NCBI GenBank assembly: GCA_022495005.1
Contig: JAGYXB010000816.1
Location: forward strand, 306,351-370,350
DNA from: Rhyacophila brunnea
Taxonomy: Eukaryota; Arthropoda; Insecta; Trichoptera; Rhyacophilidae
DNA: 64,000 nt
Direction: 5' to 3'
Positions 21,901 through 31,500 of this stretch are shown piece by piece. The position numbers and the translations under genes were made by a program. The notes under the pieces were generated by a model. The model was not told the DNA's origin. It searched no databases and saw only the letters and a list, made by a program, of their open reading frames with translations. Within the stretch, counting starts at the first letter, position 1, and each line of letters begins with the position of its first letter.

Positions 21901-24900
21901 TGGGTGATTGGCGTGTGTGTGAAATAAAAAATTTAAAAAAATTACCAGACAGTGCTAACTATCAATATTCTCAAACATCTGTCAAACTATTATGAGAGTA
22001 TCATATTATTTGTTTTCTTTCATGAACCGATTAAAATAAAGGAATCCTATATTAAATTTACATGTATGTTTTCTCTCACCTTACTCATTTTAATTCTTTT
22101 ACTACCATGGCAATTTGATAGGTACCGTCTTAAAATACAACACTGTTTTATACGGTTTTTGGAAGTTTTGTTAAAATAATAAATAATCTTTCTTAAAAAT
22201 AACAATAATGCTACAATAAATTCTTCTTGTATTTTATTCATAAAATGAATTCCCTCACTGAATACTATCGAATATTTTTTATTTTGGAGAAAAAATATTT
22301 AAAAATCTTTAATTATACACATAATATAAATTTTTGGATTTCTTTTAACTTTGACAGAACATTTTCAAATTAAGGACAAAAATAAAAGACGCATGTTATA
22401 ACTAAATATGATAAAATAGACATTTATTACCATAATGAAAAAAATATCAGCTTTATCATCATGCCATGATAAATAATAATAATTGAGAATGCATCAGACA
22501 ATGCACCATATTCTGCCCTCATAGGGAAAAAGGCAGCTTTTCGAGAAAAATAACAAATTGAGTTAGTGTACAGATAATGCTCTACGTGAAATTCTGAACC
22601 ATTTGACATAAAGTCAAAAGCGGTATAAAATTTATTTCAATATAATAATCGACATATTGTTTTTCGTTTTTTTTCACAAAAACAGTAGTTATTCTAAACA
22701 AAAAGACATTAACGAGTTTCATAAGCAAAAACACAACATCGATTAAAAATATACTGGTTTTTGCTTATACCATAATAAATATCAAATGCATACAAATTAT
22801 TTAAAAATTTATTAAGAAAAGTTGAAAAAACCTTAATGTCTCATTATCTCAAAATGTGACTTTGTCCAAAAAATGCCTTTTTGCTTATGGGGGCAGTATT
22901 GTACTCATAACTTTACTTATACTATGACTCAAGTATTAACCCATAGCTTACGGGCCGCACAAAATTGTGTTTTTGCTAATTACTTTTCAAATGCAAATTA
23001 ACACGTTAATTACAAAATATAAACACCATGATCCTCACATCTTGAAGCGGGCCCCAGGCCAGGATCTTTGGCAGGCCCCCCTACCCATCGCTAGGGTTAA
23101 AGGCAGTGGGACTTTTCACAGAATCGTTTTCTAAATGTTGTTTCAGGTAAAATTAACCACTTGACTGTTTATCCCGAGTGTGACTCGGGCGCGGATTTAC
23201 TTTACACACTGACTAGCCCGAGTCTCACTCGAGCGCTTTTTTTCTTAACTTGACAGGAATGTTTATCACGAGCTACATTCGGGAAGATCGTATTTCAACT
23301 TGTCACACAGTTTATTATTTGTTTTGACTGATATTTGAGTGATATATGAGCCATATGACGTAATAAAAGCTTTATTTACTGCCGGGCAGAGCAGGCCTGA
23401 GTATATTACGAATTGTCAATGACTTCATTGTTCATTCATAGTTATTTTTGTGTTAGGTATGTCGCATGATATTGTAATTTGAATTTAGTTACTTTTGAGC
23501 ACATTTTAGAAGTAAGTTCGTAAAAAATAAGTATATATTATTCATACTTATTAGCTTCATTTTAGTTACCAACCAATACCATCTACGGCGAATAAAGAAA
23601 GGCCTACTAGACGTGCAAAGTATGCTGCCCACATATGAATGAAAACGACAAACAAATACGGAAGGAGACGAGATTGTGATGTAGGGTTGTGTATTGAATT
23701 TTTCAAAATTTACCATACCAAAAAGACTTATTAAAATTATATTCGTAAAATTTAAAACATAAACCTACATATCTGTTGTGATAAAATGTAAAAAAACATT
23801 GAAACAATTTATAATAAAACGTTAAAAGAAAATTTCAAATTTTTCATAAAATTTTAAATATTGTAAAAAAGTGTTAATTTAATGTGAAAAAAAGTAAAAC
23901 AAACGTAAAAATAAAATTTTTAATACTTACATTGTTTAAAAAATGTTTAAAAAAATATCTGACAATTTTTAGACACTCTTTCTCACCAAAATCTAACTGG
24001 AAAGTGGTTAAGGGTATTCGGTGTATTTTTAGTGATTTTTTTGTATTGTTGAATAAATCCATTTGAATCATGGAGTTGTCAAATATCGACACACAATAAT
24101 CAATAATTACATCCTACGACTAAACAAAATGTTAAGACTCTACAAATAAAATAGCGCCCCATTAGGGAAAATTTATGTTTATCTCACTTATCAGGTCGAC
24201 CCACCACGCCGGGCCCCCAGGCTAAAGCCTTGTCAGCCCCCCTTGTGGGGACCATGATAAACACTCATTATTTATTAAATATAGCATCACCATATTTGTT
24301 AAAATTGTATAACAAAAATTGTCAATTAAAAAGCCGATATATCGGATCTGTGGTATTCTAAGGGTTGATACGTCTTCACTCTGTCTCACTCTTGCACGTT
24401 TACATAAATAATATAATGGATTTATATGGTTTTTGATTGTAATTAAGTAAAATGAATATAAAAAAATATACATTTAGTATCTCTGTCTGATAATAAACTC
24501 ACACCTATTCGTAAAATATTATATAGGCTCGAAATTGACGATGTTTAGTGGTGCGCTCTTGTGTCCGAGTCCGGACACATTCGGTGACAATATGTGACGA
24601 ACAATGCAAATACACAGATATTTTTGGTTATTATTTTTAATTTAAAAAAAATGGATTGTGTTATTTCAAAACAGTGTAAGTTAAATTAGCATATTATATT
24701 GTATAGTTCCTCTTCCTAAACCTTGGTAAACTTGGTACTAAAAATGTGGGTGCCACTCTCTTCTTAATCACCGATGTGCTTCTGTCAAAAACAGTTGGGA
24801 AACTCTGGTTTAGATCTTTTAGATACGTAATTTATATTTCTTTACATACCTGGATTAGTTGGTCCAATTCACTCATTAAATTACGCGGCGGATTGTTGGG

Positions 24901-25029
24901 CAAAAGTCTAGATGTGACCCTGGCCCAATCCCGAAATCTTTGTCCGAATTGCGCCGACGAAGACGCATTATTTACGTCTTCGTCCATTTCTAGGGTTACA
25001 TCCGCGCCGCCTTGGTTCTGGTTCAACAT
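9677..25029 (-). CDS. RNFT1: RNFT1/RNFT2-type RING-finger transmembrane E3 ubiquitin ligase, 5 coding exons
   Basis: Coding exons on the minus strand are 24850-25029, 13741-14100, 12611-13036, 11247-11462 and 9677-9910. All junctions are GT-AG, every intron is phase 0, and the spliced product is 471 residues, close to the roughly 435-445 of vertebrate RNFT proteins. Residues 1-180 are polar and low-complexity (N, Q, S, D rich). Residues 181-394 hold several hydrophobic segments (about 188-202, 211-225, 247-262, 286-303, and others around 325-375). Residues 412-449 form a C3HC4 RING with C412, C415, C427, H429, C432, C435, C446 and C449. Family knowledge: RNFT1 is an ER-membrane E3 ligase linked to ER-associated degradation. 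It is inferred that this protein sits in the ER membrane with its RING in the cytosol. RNFT1 and RNFT2 cannot be told apart here. The gene is divergent from WDR44, and its first intron is swollen to 10.7 kb by nested transposons. Confidence 0.88.
9911..11246 (-). other. RNFT intron 4
   Basis: GT-AG intron of 1.3 kb. Contains the inverted-repeat element at 10638-11030; otherwise AT-rich. Confidence 0.6.
10638..11030. mobile_element. MITE with about 40-bp inverted repeats
   Basis: GTGCTTAAAGTCAGACAACG at the left corresponds to the inverse of the right arm ending near 11026 (TTTGACACTAAGCCCTCGAT). TAGATAACGTT-like blocks and a run of 16 T at 10682 lie inside. Duplication not resolved. Confidence 0.55.
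11247..11462 (-). CDS. RNFT1: RNFT exon 4 (residues 323-394, end of membrane domain)
   Basis: 72 codons between a CAG acceptor and a GTAAGT donor. The peptide begins GKVYFFLEAASQLFR and continues with WLYYLLEAYQG, typical of the RNFT segment just before the RING. It contains a further hydrophobic helix near residues 362-372. Confidence 0.88.
11463..12610 (-). other. RNFT intron 3
   Basis: GT-AG intron of 1.1 kb, AT-rich, no repeat boundary recognised. Confidence 0.5.
12611..13036 (-). CDS. RNFT1: RNFT exon 3 (residues 181-322, membrane domain)
   Basis: 142 codons between a TAG acceptor and a GTGAGT donor. The peptide starts PDLYYFLRTVFKYAPFF and contains repeated hydrophobic stretches separated by basic loops (K/R near 230-243), the pattern of the RNFT transmembrane region. 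Confidence 0.87.
13037..13740 (-). other. RNFT intron 2 with a retroposon tail
   Basis: 13075-13140 is the inverse of the piece inserted in the SINE at 7434-7514 (TTTGTAATGTCCACAATA on the minus strand). It probably belongs to the 3' end of a non-LTR retroelement extending to about 13300. Two related stretches (CAACTGATGCT...) occur at 13440 and 13626. Confidence 0.45.
13741..14100 (-). CDS. RNFT1: RNFT exon 2 (residues 61-180, disordered linker)
   Basis: Exactly 120 codons between a CAG acceptor and a GTAAGT donor. The peptide is rich in N, Q, S and P with no hydrophobic segment, so it is probably a disordered cytosolic stretch before the membrane domain. It is the least family-diagnostic exon, but phase and splice sites support it. 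Confidence 0.8.
15232..16073 (+). pseudogene. C-terminal part of a pogo/Tigger-like transposase, frameshifted
   Basis: Open from the stop at 15229-15231. It encodes PLLQKFPAENIEKTLFETLL, an acidic stretch, then GKWIVVQFATKKTVKHFVGV, the tail domain common in insect pogo-like proteins. One base is missing in an A-run near 15945-15950. After it the frame that follows (FPRVEDIYEVPQPSTGRRGE) runs to a TAA at 16071-16073. The DDE core is absent. Family placement rests on the TA duplication and this tail. Confidence 0.7.
16644..17215 (+). mobile_element. Non-autonomous hAT element, innermost layer of the stack
   Basis: Starts CAGGTCTGGGCAAGCGGCCC and ends GTTTGCACATACCTG, the same family as 450-1068. 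The flanks ATATAGAA and AAATAGAA agree at 7 of 8 positions. A decayed hAT C-terminal coding trace lies at about 16860-17040. Confidence 0.8.
17849..18088 (+). pseudogene. Fragment resembling P-element/THAP9 transposase
   Basis: A 79-codon open stretch with no ATG needed, bounded by stops at 17846 and 18086. It reads TYKYITLVNNFFDLFNSRNF and later FLDQALDYIKYLK, the insertion-domain type pattern of P-element and THAP9 proteins. No THAP zinc finger or other domain was found around it. Confidence 0.5.
18880..19940 (-). pseudogene. mariner transposase with a single-base frameshift
   Basis: The start at 19940 opens an N-terminal helix-turn-helix region with RSGRPVEV, then VTVDETWIHHY (first catalytic D). 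One A is missing at about 19230, giving a premature stop at 19203. In the following frame come FHQDN (second D) and YSPDLAPSD (third D), spaced D-34-D as in mariner, ending at 18880. The combined length is about 353 residues, as in full mariner proteins. No other break was seen, so the copy is fairly young. A sequencing or assembly error could also cause the shift. Confidence 0.93.
21580..21657. repeat. Right-end fragment of the Tigger-type MITE
   Basis: CAGTCCCTTCAAAAATGTAA and GGAGTTTTACTG match the right end of the element at 6553-7054. The left end is missing. Confidence 0.6.
21672..21905 (-). repeat. tRNA-derived SINE (family B), best preserved copy
   Basis: Minus strand, in order: A-box-like TGGACGAGCGGTTTATGC, B-box GGTTTGAATCC, CTGGGTCTGGCAAATACACG, the family body with GTCAGAGTATGGACGTAATA, then an A-rich end. 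Confidence 0.75.
23040..24250. repeat. Fragments related to the hAT element at 43003-43805
   Basis: GGCCAGGATCTTTGGCAGGC near 23057 and the stretch 24000-24245 (ATCGACACACAATAATCA; TTATCTCACTTATCAGGTCG; CGCCGGGCCCCCAGGC) match the interior of the 43003 element. The middle is unrelated, so this is a broken copy. Confidence 0.55.
24850..25029 (-). CDS. RNFT1: RNFT exon 1 (residues 1-60, start codon)
   Basis: The ATG at 25029-25027 opens 60 codons of polar sequence. The exon ends in a strong donor (CAG then GTATGT). It is the only exon with an initiating ATG in phase with the downstream exons and lies 496 bp from the WDR44 start codon. Confidence 0.8.
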
Positions 25030-25525
25030 TTTGGTTTATTGACAGATCGTATTATTTACTTGTAATAGAGTTAAAGAACGCATTATTGACTGTATCCATT
25101 TGTTCTAAGTCTATACAAAGTGATCTAGATGTGACACACTATGACAAGTTATCGTAGAATAAACAGATAACATGCCATCAAAATTACAAAATATTACTTT
25201 GATCAGTTGCAAGTACGTCAGCTGTCAATTCTGTCATCCGTAATAGACAAAAAAACTCTAAAAAAAAACAAAAATTTATATAAACAGATAAATATATACC
25301 TACATATAATTTATTAATCAATAAATCAAGTTAACTTATTATTTTATTTTTCCAACTGTTTGTTTATTTATAGCTTATTTGTATTTAAGTAAAAAAACAT
25401 AATCAGTAACCATAGAGGTAAAAGCTCGGATGACGTACATTACCTCTCAGTTTTGACAGCTCTTCAAGAACATACCTTTCTTTGACATATCTAATTTTTT
25501 AAACATTTAAAATAGAGAGTGAAAG
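25030..25525. promoter_or_regulatory. Shared intergenic region between two divergent start codons (candidate bidirectional promoter)
   Basis: These 496 bp separate the RNFT ATG (minus) from the WDR44 ATG (plus). CRE-like sequences lie at both sides in mirror orientation: GTACGTCA at 25213-25220 and TGACGTAC at 25431-25438. Each has a nearby CATCCG/CGGATG and a GACAG/CTGTC motif. No clear TATA box was assigned. The transcription starts are unknown, so promoter function is inferred from gene arrangement. Confidence 0.6.
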
Positions 25526-25593
25526 ATGCATAATAGTAGCGATTCAGATGAGTTTTTCGATGCCGAAGACACTGAAATTACCAAAAGCAATAA
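25526..25593 (+). CDS. WDR44: WDR44 exon 1 (start codon, FFAT motif)
   Basis: The ATG at 25526 is followed by HNSSDSDEFFDAEDTEI, with donor GTAAGT. E9-F10-F11-D12-A13 is a FFAT core, with acidic residues on both sides. The vertebrate protein has a similar EF-aromatic-DA motif at the same place, which supports this start. Confidence 0.85.
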
Positions 25594-28500
25594 GTAAGTA
25601 TATAATTTCACCCTCTAAATATTGTGCAAATATTTTTTATTCATTGTAATTTCTTCCACAGAAAATCGAAAACACCCCAAACGCAAATAATATCGGAAGA
25701 CAATGTAGCAAATAAATTGGAAGGTTTCAGTAATGAATTCGTCATTCCGAAACCTCCGACAGACTCGAAGGAAGCAATCAATTTAGAAGTTGTAAGAGAT
25801 GCTGTGGACCTTACTCCAGAAAAAAATGTAGGTATCTTTCTAATAATATTGTTAAACACATTCAAATTAAGCACGTTTCAGCGATTCATGTTAATACAAT
25901 CTAATCAGGCTATACAGGAATGTGAAAAGTATTTAAGTAAGGTTTTAAAGATGATATTACTTTCAATATTTATGTCTGTATGTCATTAATGTCTTATGTC
26001 ATTAAAGTTTGTCACGTAAACGCAACTTGCATTCAATATTGGTGATATTTGAGGACAGTCAGGGGTCTCTGTTTTACTGTTCCCTCTAAAGCTGACAGTA
26101 AAGCCTTGGTCAATAGTGACTGTCTGTTGTATATTTAACCTTAATCTGCTCTGTGGAAAATATAGAATGAAATACTGTCGAACCATTTTTCAACCGTTTT
26201 TCATTATTTTCATTGTCAACTTCAAAATAAATTAATTACTATTTTAATTCTTGTCTATTTAGTGGAAGTCAGCAGAAAACAAATTATGAAAATAGCCAAT
26301 ATACTGGAATTTTTGTTAGGTTAGGTTATATTATCATTTTTGCATTCATGAAGTTTTGGCGAAATTGGCTATGAAAATTGCTGGTGTCCCCGCCTTGCTT
26401 CCAGTAAACAGACTGTACCAAAAATTAACCTATAAAATTCCAGGTCGGTCAAGGGAGAAGAAAATTCCGCGAACTGCGGCAGTTCATGCAAACGGAGGAC
26501 GACGATTGCGGGCCGTCTGTTAATTCGACGCCCGACTCACAGAATAGTTCTGCTGAAGGCGTATTCCCTGCATCGTCCAAGACTGCACACCCTTTTAGGT
26601 AAAGCCGAAAAGAATTCTATCATAATCTATAAAACAAAATAAACACAGTAATAATTTTGGTAAATTATCGTGCACTCCATTTTGTAAAATTTTCTATTTT
26701 GAGCACTGTGATTGTTCCTTAGTTGGAGTGTATGGACACCATGCGGCAACACCACATTTACACTTCTCAATATATGAGTGTTTCGCAAGCATAGTGAACC
26801 AAGTCCATTCTGGTTATTTTTAAGTAAGCTAGGTTCAAACATAATATTTGAGTATTTCTTATTCTGTAAGGGTATGACTTCCATTACATAATATCTTAAA
26901 TGCACTCAAAATAACGCTTCAGAATTGTAATCATAGCCTTGCTATTGAACATTAACTTAAATGTACTCAAAATAACATTTCAGAATTGGAATCATAGCCT
27001 TGCTATTGAACATACGTAATCGTTATAAATAACATGTGTTATTGTATTTTTAGAATTATCGAACATGACACAATGAGCCTTCAAAGTTTGACATCATTGG
27101 GAAGGGTTGGCCGTATTCTAGGAGGTACCGTGGATCCATCCGGTGAGTTTTTTTTTTTTTTTTTTAAATAATTACACTTTTGTGAGAATGTCAATGATTA
27201 ATACTATTTATTGAAAATAAGTGTTTTTCCTCACACATTACCGATTGGTTATACAGGTTTTTAACTAAAGATATTTTTAAAGATATCAAAAATTTTGCGA
27301 CAAATGCTTCACCTTGGGAAACTTTGTCTTAGAGGGACGTTGCCAACTGTTGAGTTGTTGAGAACTGACAGTTACCTTCGAAGCGGACGAAACCAATCAA
27401 GATGATTATTAAATTATGTAGATTTAGTATTACATATAGCGCTCTGTACACGTGCATGGATTTACTGGCAGCAATAGTGCGTATTTTAAACTATCGTGAC
27501 AATAACTCTTTACACGTAAAAGTGCCGACTGTCTCCAATCTCATTCTTCAAGAGTAAGCGAGACATGTCATTTTATGGTACTATTTGACAAGTCGTAAAA
27601 ATCGGCCGCGGTGTAGTTCGTTTTTTTGCCGGCAGGTTCACCACTATCGTTCTACTGTGCAGATGCAGATCGAAAAAATCTCAACTGTCACATGAAAATT
27701 CAGAAGCTTCCGAACTTTTTTGTTTCATGCATGCAATCTTCCAACTGCAGGATAATACATGTTTACACGTACATTTTCTTGTTATAGCCACGATAATACT
27801 TACTGTCAGCAGTAAATCCATGGATGTGTAAACGGGGTTTTATGGTATAAATAGAATAAATAATAAAAAGATTTTTTTTTAAATTGTAATTATTGTTATT
27901 ATTATAGTGTTCTTGAAGCCTAAAGATGTGGTTGATCTATATAACTGGGTAACCTAGGGGGAAATTATTGTTACTGGTAACTCATTGTTATACATATTCT
28001 TTCTGCACGCGGTACAGTAATTTCGCTGATAAAGTGAAACCATCTGTGTATAATGAAAAACCATCATAGCCTATTGAAAATCGAAAAAAAAAAAACAAAA
28101 AACAACCATGGTAGGGCAGTCACCCTCGCACCGCCAAGTGCACTACCAAATGCACCATTGAAGCCGTGACAAACATGAAAAAAATTGGGGTTGACACTAC
28201 TTGACAAAGAAGATAAAAGTGGATTGCTTTGATGTCGGGTCGGCCGACCAACTTATATTTAGTATATCATTTATTCAAAGCATCACAAGCCATAAATGTA
28301 ACTGTTACTTAAATTTGTCAGTATGCGGATAACCTAATGCCCGTGCTCAATTGGCACGCAAATCAGACGATTTACAGTCTTCGGACTTTTTTTTCACGTG
28401 TAGCGCACTAAATCTGCAGACTTCTTTGTCTGTTGACCGGGTTCGTTGAATTTCAAACATGTTTGATACCTATTTTACTCTCCAAGTTGCCAGAATTTGT

Positions 28501-31500
28501 ACATCAATTACTATGTAAATTCGATACGATACAAACCTATAATTGGCCTAAACATTTTTATTGAATAATTTGTTAATTTACACATTAGAAAATGAGAGAT
28601 TTATCAATTATTTTTTGAATTTATGAAATTCTTATAGAAAACGTAAGATAACTCCTATATTATTTTGTACAAATCTCCATGTAAATAACTCAACATTTTG
28701 GGATTATCGAAAGACATGATATTTTTAACTATCGCAACTGTCAATGCTCGGCTTTTTTCTCATTTATTAATCATCTGTTGGTCAGTAGCGGAGCATTGAC
28801 AAATTGGACGACTTATTGTCCTCGGACTTTTGGCTCGGCAATGGAGTAGCGTCTGCATTAGTGTAAGTGAATACAGGATGGCTTACTAACAGTGATGACG
28901 TGAATTATGTGAATAGTTACCATAAATCGACGGTGACAATATTGAAATGAAATCAAAAGTATTAGATTTTGAATTTTACACGCAGCTTATATTTTCAGAA
29001 ACGTATGTCTCATGTTAATTGACAATTTGTAGGTGTGTATAAAAATCGTATTATGAAAATTGACGACATTCATTCTTCCTTTTTCCTCTATAATATTGAC
29101 ATTACATGTCAACATGCTGAACTATATTGGCCATTGTCTTTCAATGATTTGTCAACAATAAATTAAATTTACAATGATAACGTTTTTATCTTTTATAACA
29201 ATAAAGTTACTTTTCTTATCTCCAATTAATAACACTTTTGTCTGATTCATACATTTTTTTCAATTAGCGGTTTTTATAAGCAAACCGCATTATCAAGATT
29301 CAATTGTTTGGGCCGGAAACGAGGAAGAGTGAGTGGAACACCGCTATATAAACACAATATACAATAGTAACCATAGACAACAATTACATTAACCCTGGTT
29401 AATTCCTGCACACGGGAAGAAATCGTATCTGCACATTTAATGGATACATAAGCGATTACATTATGAGTATGGTTTGCGAAAGATCAACGGGTTATATTCC
29501 AATACACTATATTTTAACGCAGAGTTTTGAATGTGTGAGTGTCCTATAAAAGTGAACCATGCGTTATAAATAGACATGCAATAGTGTGTGTTGCAACTTT
29601 CAATACACCAATATTAAATTAGCGTCGATGCATAAACCGAGAGCAGTTGTCAGTGTTCGACGTATGACGTATTCTTGACACGTGTTTAAGTTTATCCTGT
29701 ATTCTTCCACACTCGAGATCGGTTGCCTGCTTCTCCACACCCATTAGGTATTTCAGTTCTCATTATTTCTGACCTCCTTGGTTGAACTACTATAATCGAG
29801 GGGCAAATACAAACTCTTTGTATTACAACATTTGACGTTTTTATTGAAGTTGAATTGATAACGAAATCTGTGTTTACAATTACAAAAAAAATATTGGCGC
29901 ATTCTGTTGACGTCTTGCTTTGGTCACTCACATACTGTGTCAAACCCAAACCAAATCAAATTATCAAACCGATTAGCAAAGTAGATATTTAGTTCAATAA
30001 TATCTCATGTTGCATAATTTCCGGTGTGGGTGGGCTACGCAAGAGCTTCACAAACTTCCTGATTTTTTCTTCAATTCATAACTAATTAACGCAATGATTT
30101 AATTGTTTTATTTTATCCACTAGAGGTAGGTATCCTGTTTGTGTAGACATGTCATGCATTACTTGAGGGCAGCAAATTGTGAAATATATAGTACAGTTCG
30201 GTTATGAGGAATACAGCGGAAAACACATTTTGAAAATACCCGATATACTAGATTACTTGTTAGTTTGGGTTAGTTTAGGTTAGGTTAGTGACACATACCT
30301 GTTATCAACAGGCTATTGTTGGTTTCTGTAAATATTAAATAAAAAACAGGCCGAACCACAACCCTGATCTCTATAAACAATTGAATAAAACACCTTATCT
30401 GGTTCCCTGCTCAACTACGTTAATATTTTATTTATGAGTAAAGGCCTTCGTCCGGTGCGTGAAAATCGCTTACTGGGCGGAGGTGTAATTAAGATAGATT
30501 TTAAAGTATAAATGATGATGGATGAAAGAGATAATTTTAAGACTAAATATAATATATAAAATATAAGTATTCAAATCTAGTAAATTTTGCCGCGCATTGC
30601 GCAACGTTAAAATTTCCGCGCGATCCTCGTGATTCGCCAAATCAAAAAGATCATCCGATTGAATTTGGCCAATCACGAGAGTCCCTTTTACTGGTCGGCG
30701 TGGGTCCAGGGAATTTCAAAAGAAAAAAAAAGTCAGTAAGCGTCCCTTAAAAAATGTGTACGGACCTGCAACTCTAATTGTAAAAACTAAATATATAAAA
30801 CTGTAAAAAAAGACTACAAAATAACCTTGTCCAACTAAAGATTAAAATATATAACACTAAGACCCGCACAAGAAAGACTTTGTGGTTTTATTTAATTTAA
30901 CAAACATAAATATATCCTTTTTTTTGTGAATCCGGGGTTCGATGGACACCTGAGCTAGCCGCTGGAACCCTGGACATCTCATTAGAATGGGTTAGATTAG
31001 GTTTAGTTAGGTTAGTCTAACAAATAATCCAGTATATTGGCTATTTTCAAAATGTGTTTGCCGCTGTACTTGATATGTACTAGATTTTCACAAATGTTCT
31101 TTGCATGGATCTGTGTAATAGATATGGAAAAATAATAAAATGAGGTAATGAATAATTTACAAATGATATTAACAATACTAAGGTGTGGTATTTTAAGTTT
31201 GCTTATGAGTCGAAGTGCCGTGTGTAGGTTGAAAATGAAGGATTTGGGGTATCTTTGCGAGCTAAACCTGAATAATCTGTGGACTTTATAGGAAAGATAT
31301 ATATCGAAGGTTAAGAAACGATTCCTCGTAAGTGACATTTTGTTCAAAATTGGTTTTTTGCATTGAATATATTGGTAGTATCGGTATATACAGACAGCTG
31401 AAAATTCTTAAAAAAGTATTTAGCTCCTAAAAATCTTTAAAACTACATCTCATATTTACTATGTGAACAATGCATAATTATTTTGCTGTCACCCACCTGT

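Larger units (their letters stand above)
14101..24849 (-). other. RNFT intron 1 (10.7 kb, transposon-filled)
   Basis: GT-AG intron between exons 1 and 2. About 6.6 kb of it is the nested stack 14598-21186. The rest includes a Tigger end, a SINE and a hAT-related fragment (23040-24250). No host exon was recognised inside. Confidence 0.8.
21187..24849. other. Remainder of RNFT intron 1
   Basis: Outside the fragments listed separately this is AT-rich DNA. A short palindrome CCCGAGTGTGACTCGGG lies at about 23175-23191, with a related CCCGAGTCTCACTCGAG about 40 bp on. No coding exon recognised. Confidence 0.45.

Noticed and set aside
24746..25042. 98-residue plus-strand reading frame
   Set aside because: It lies antisense to RNFT exon 1 and has no family resemblance.
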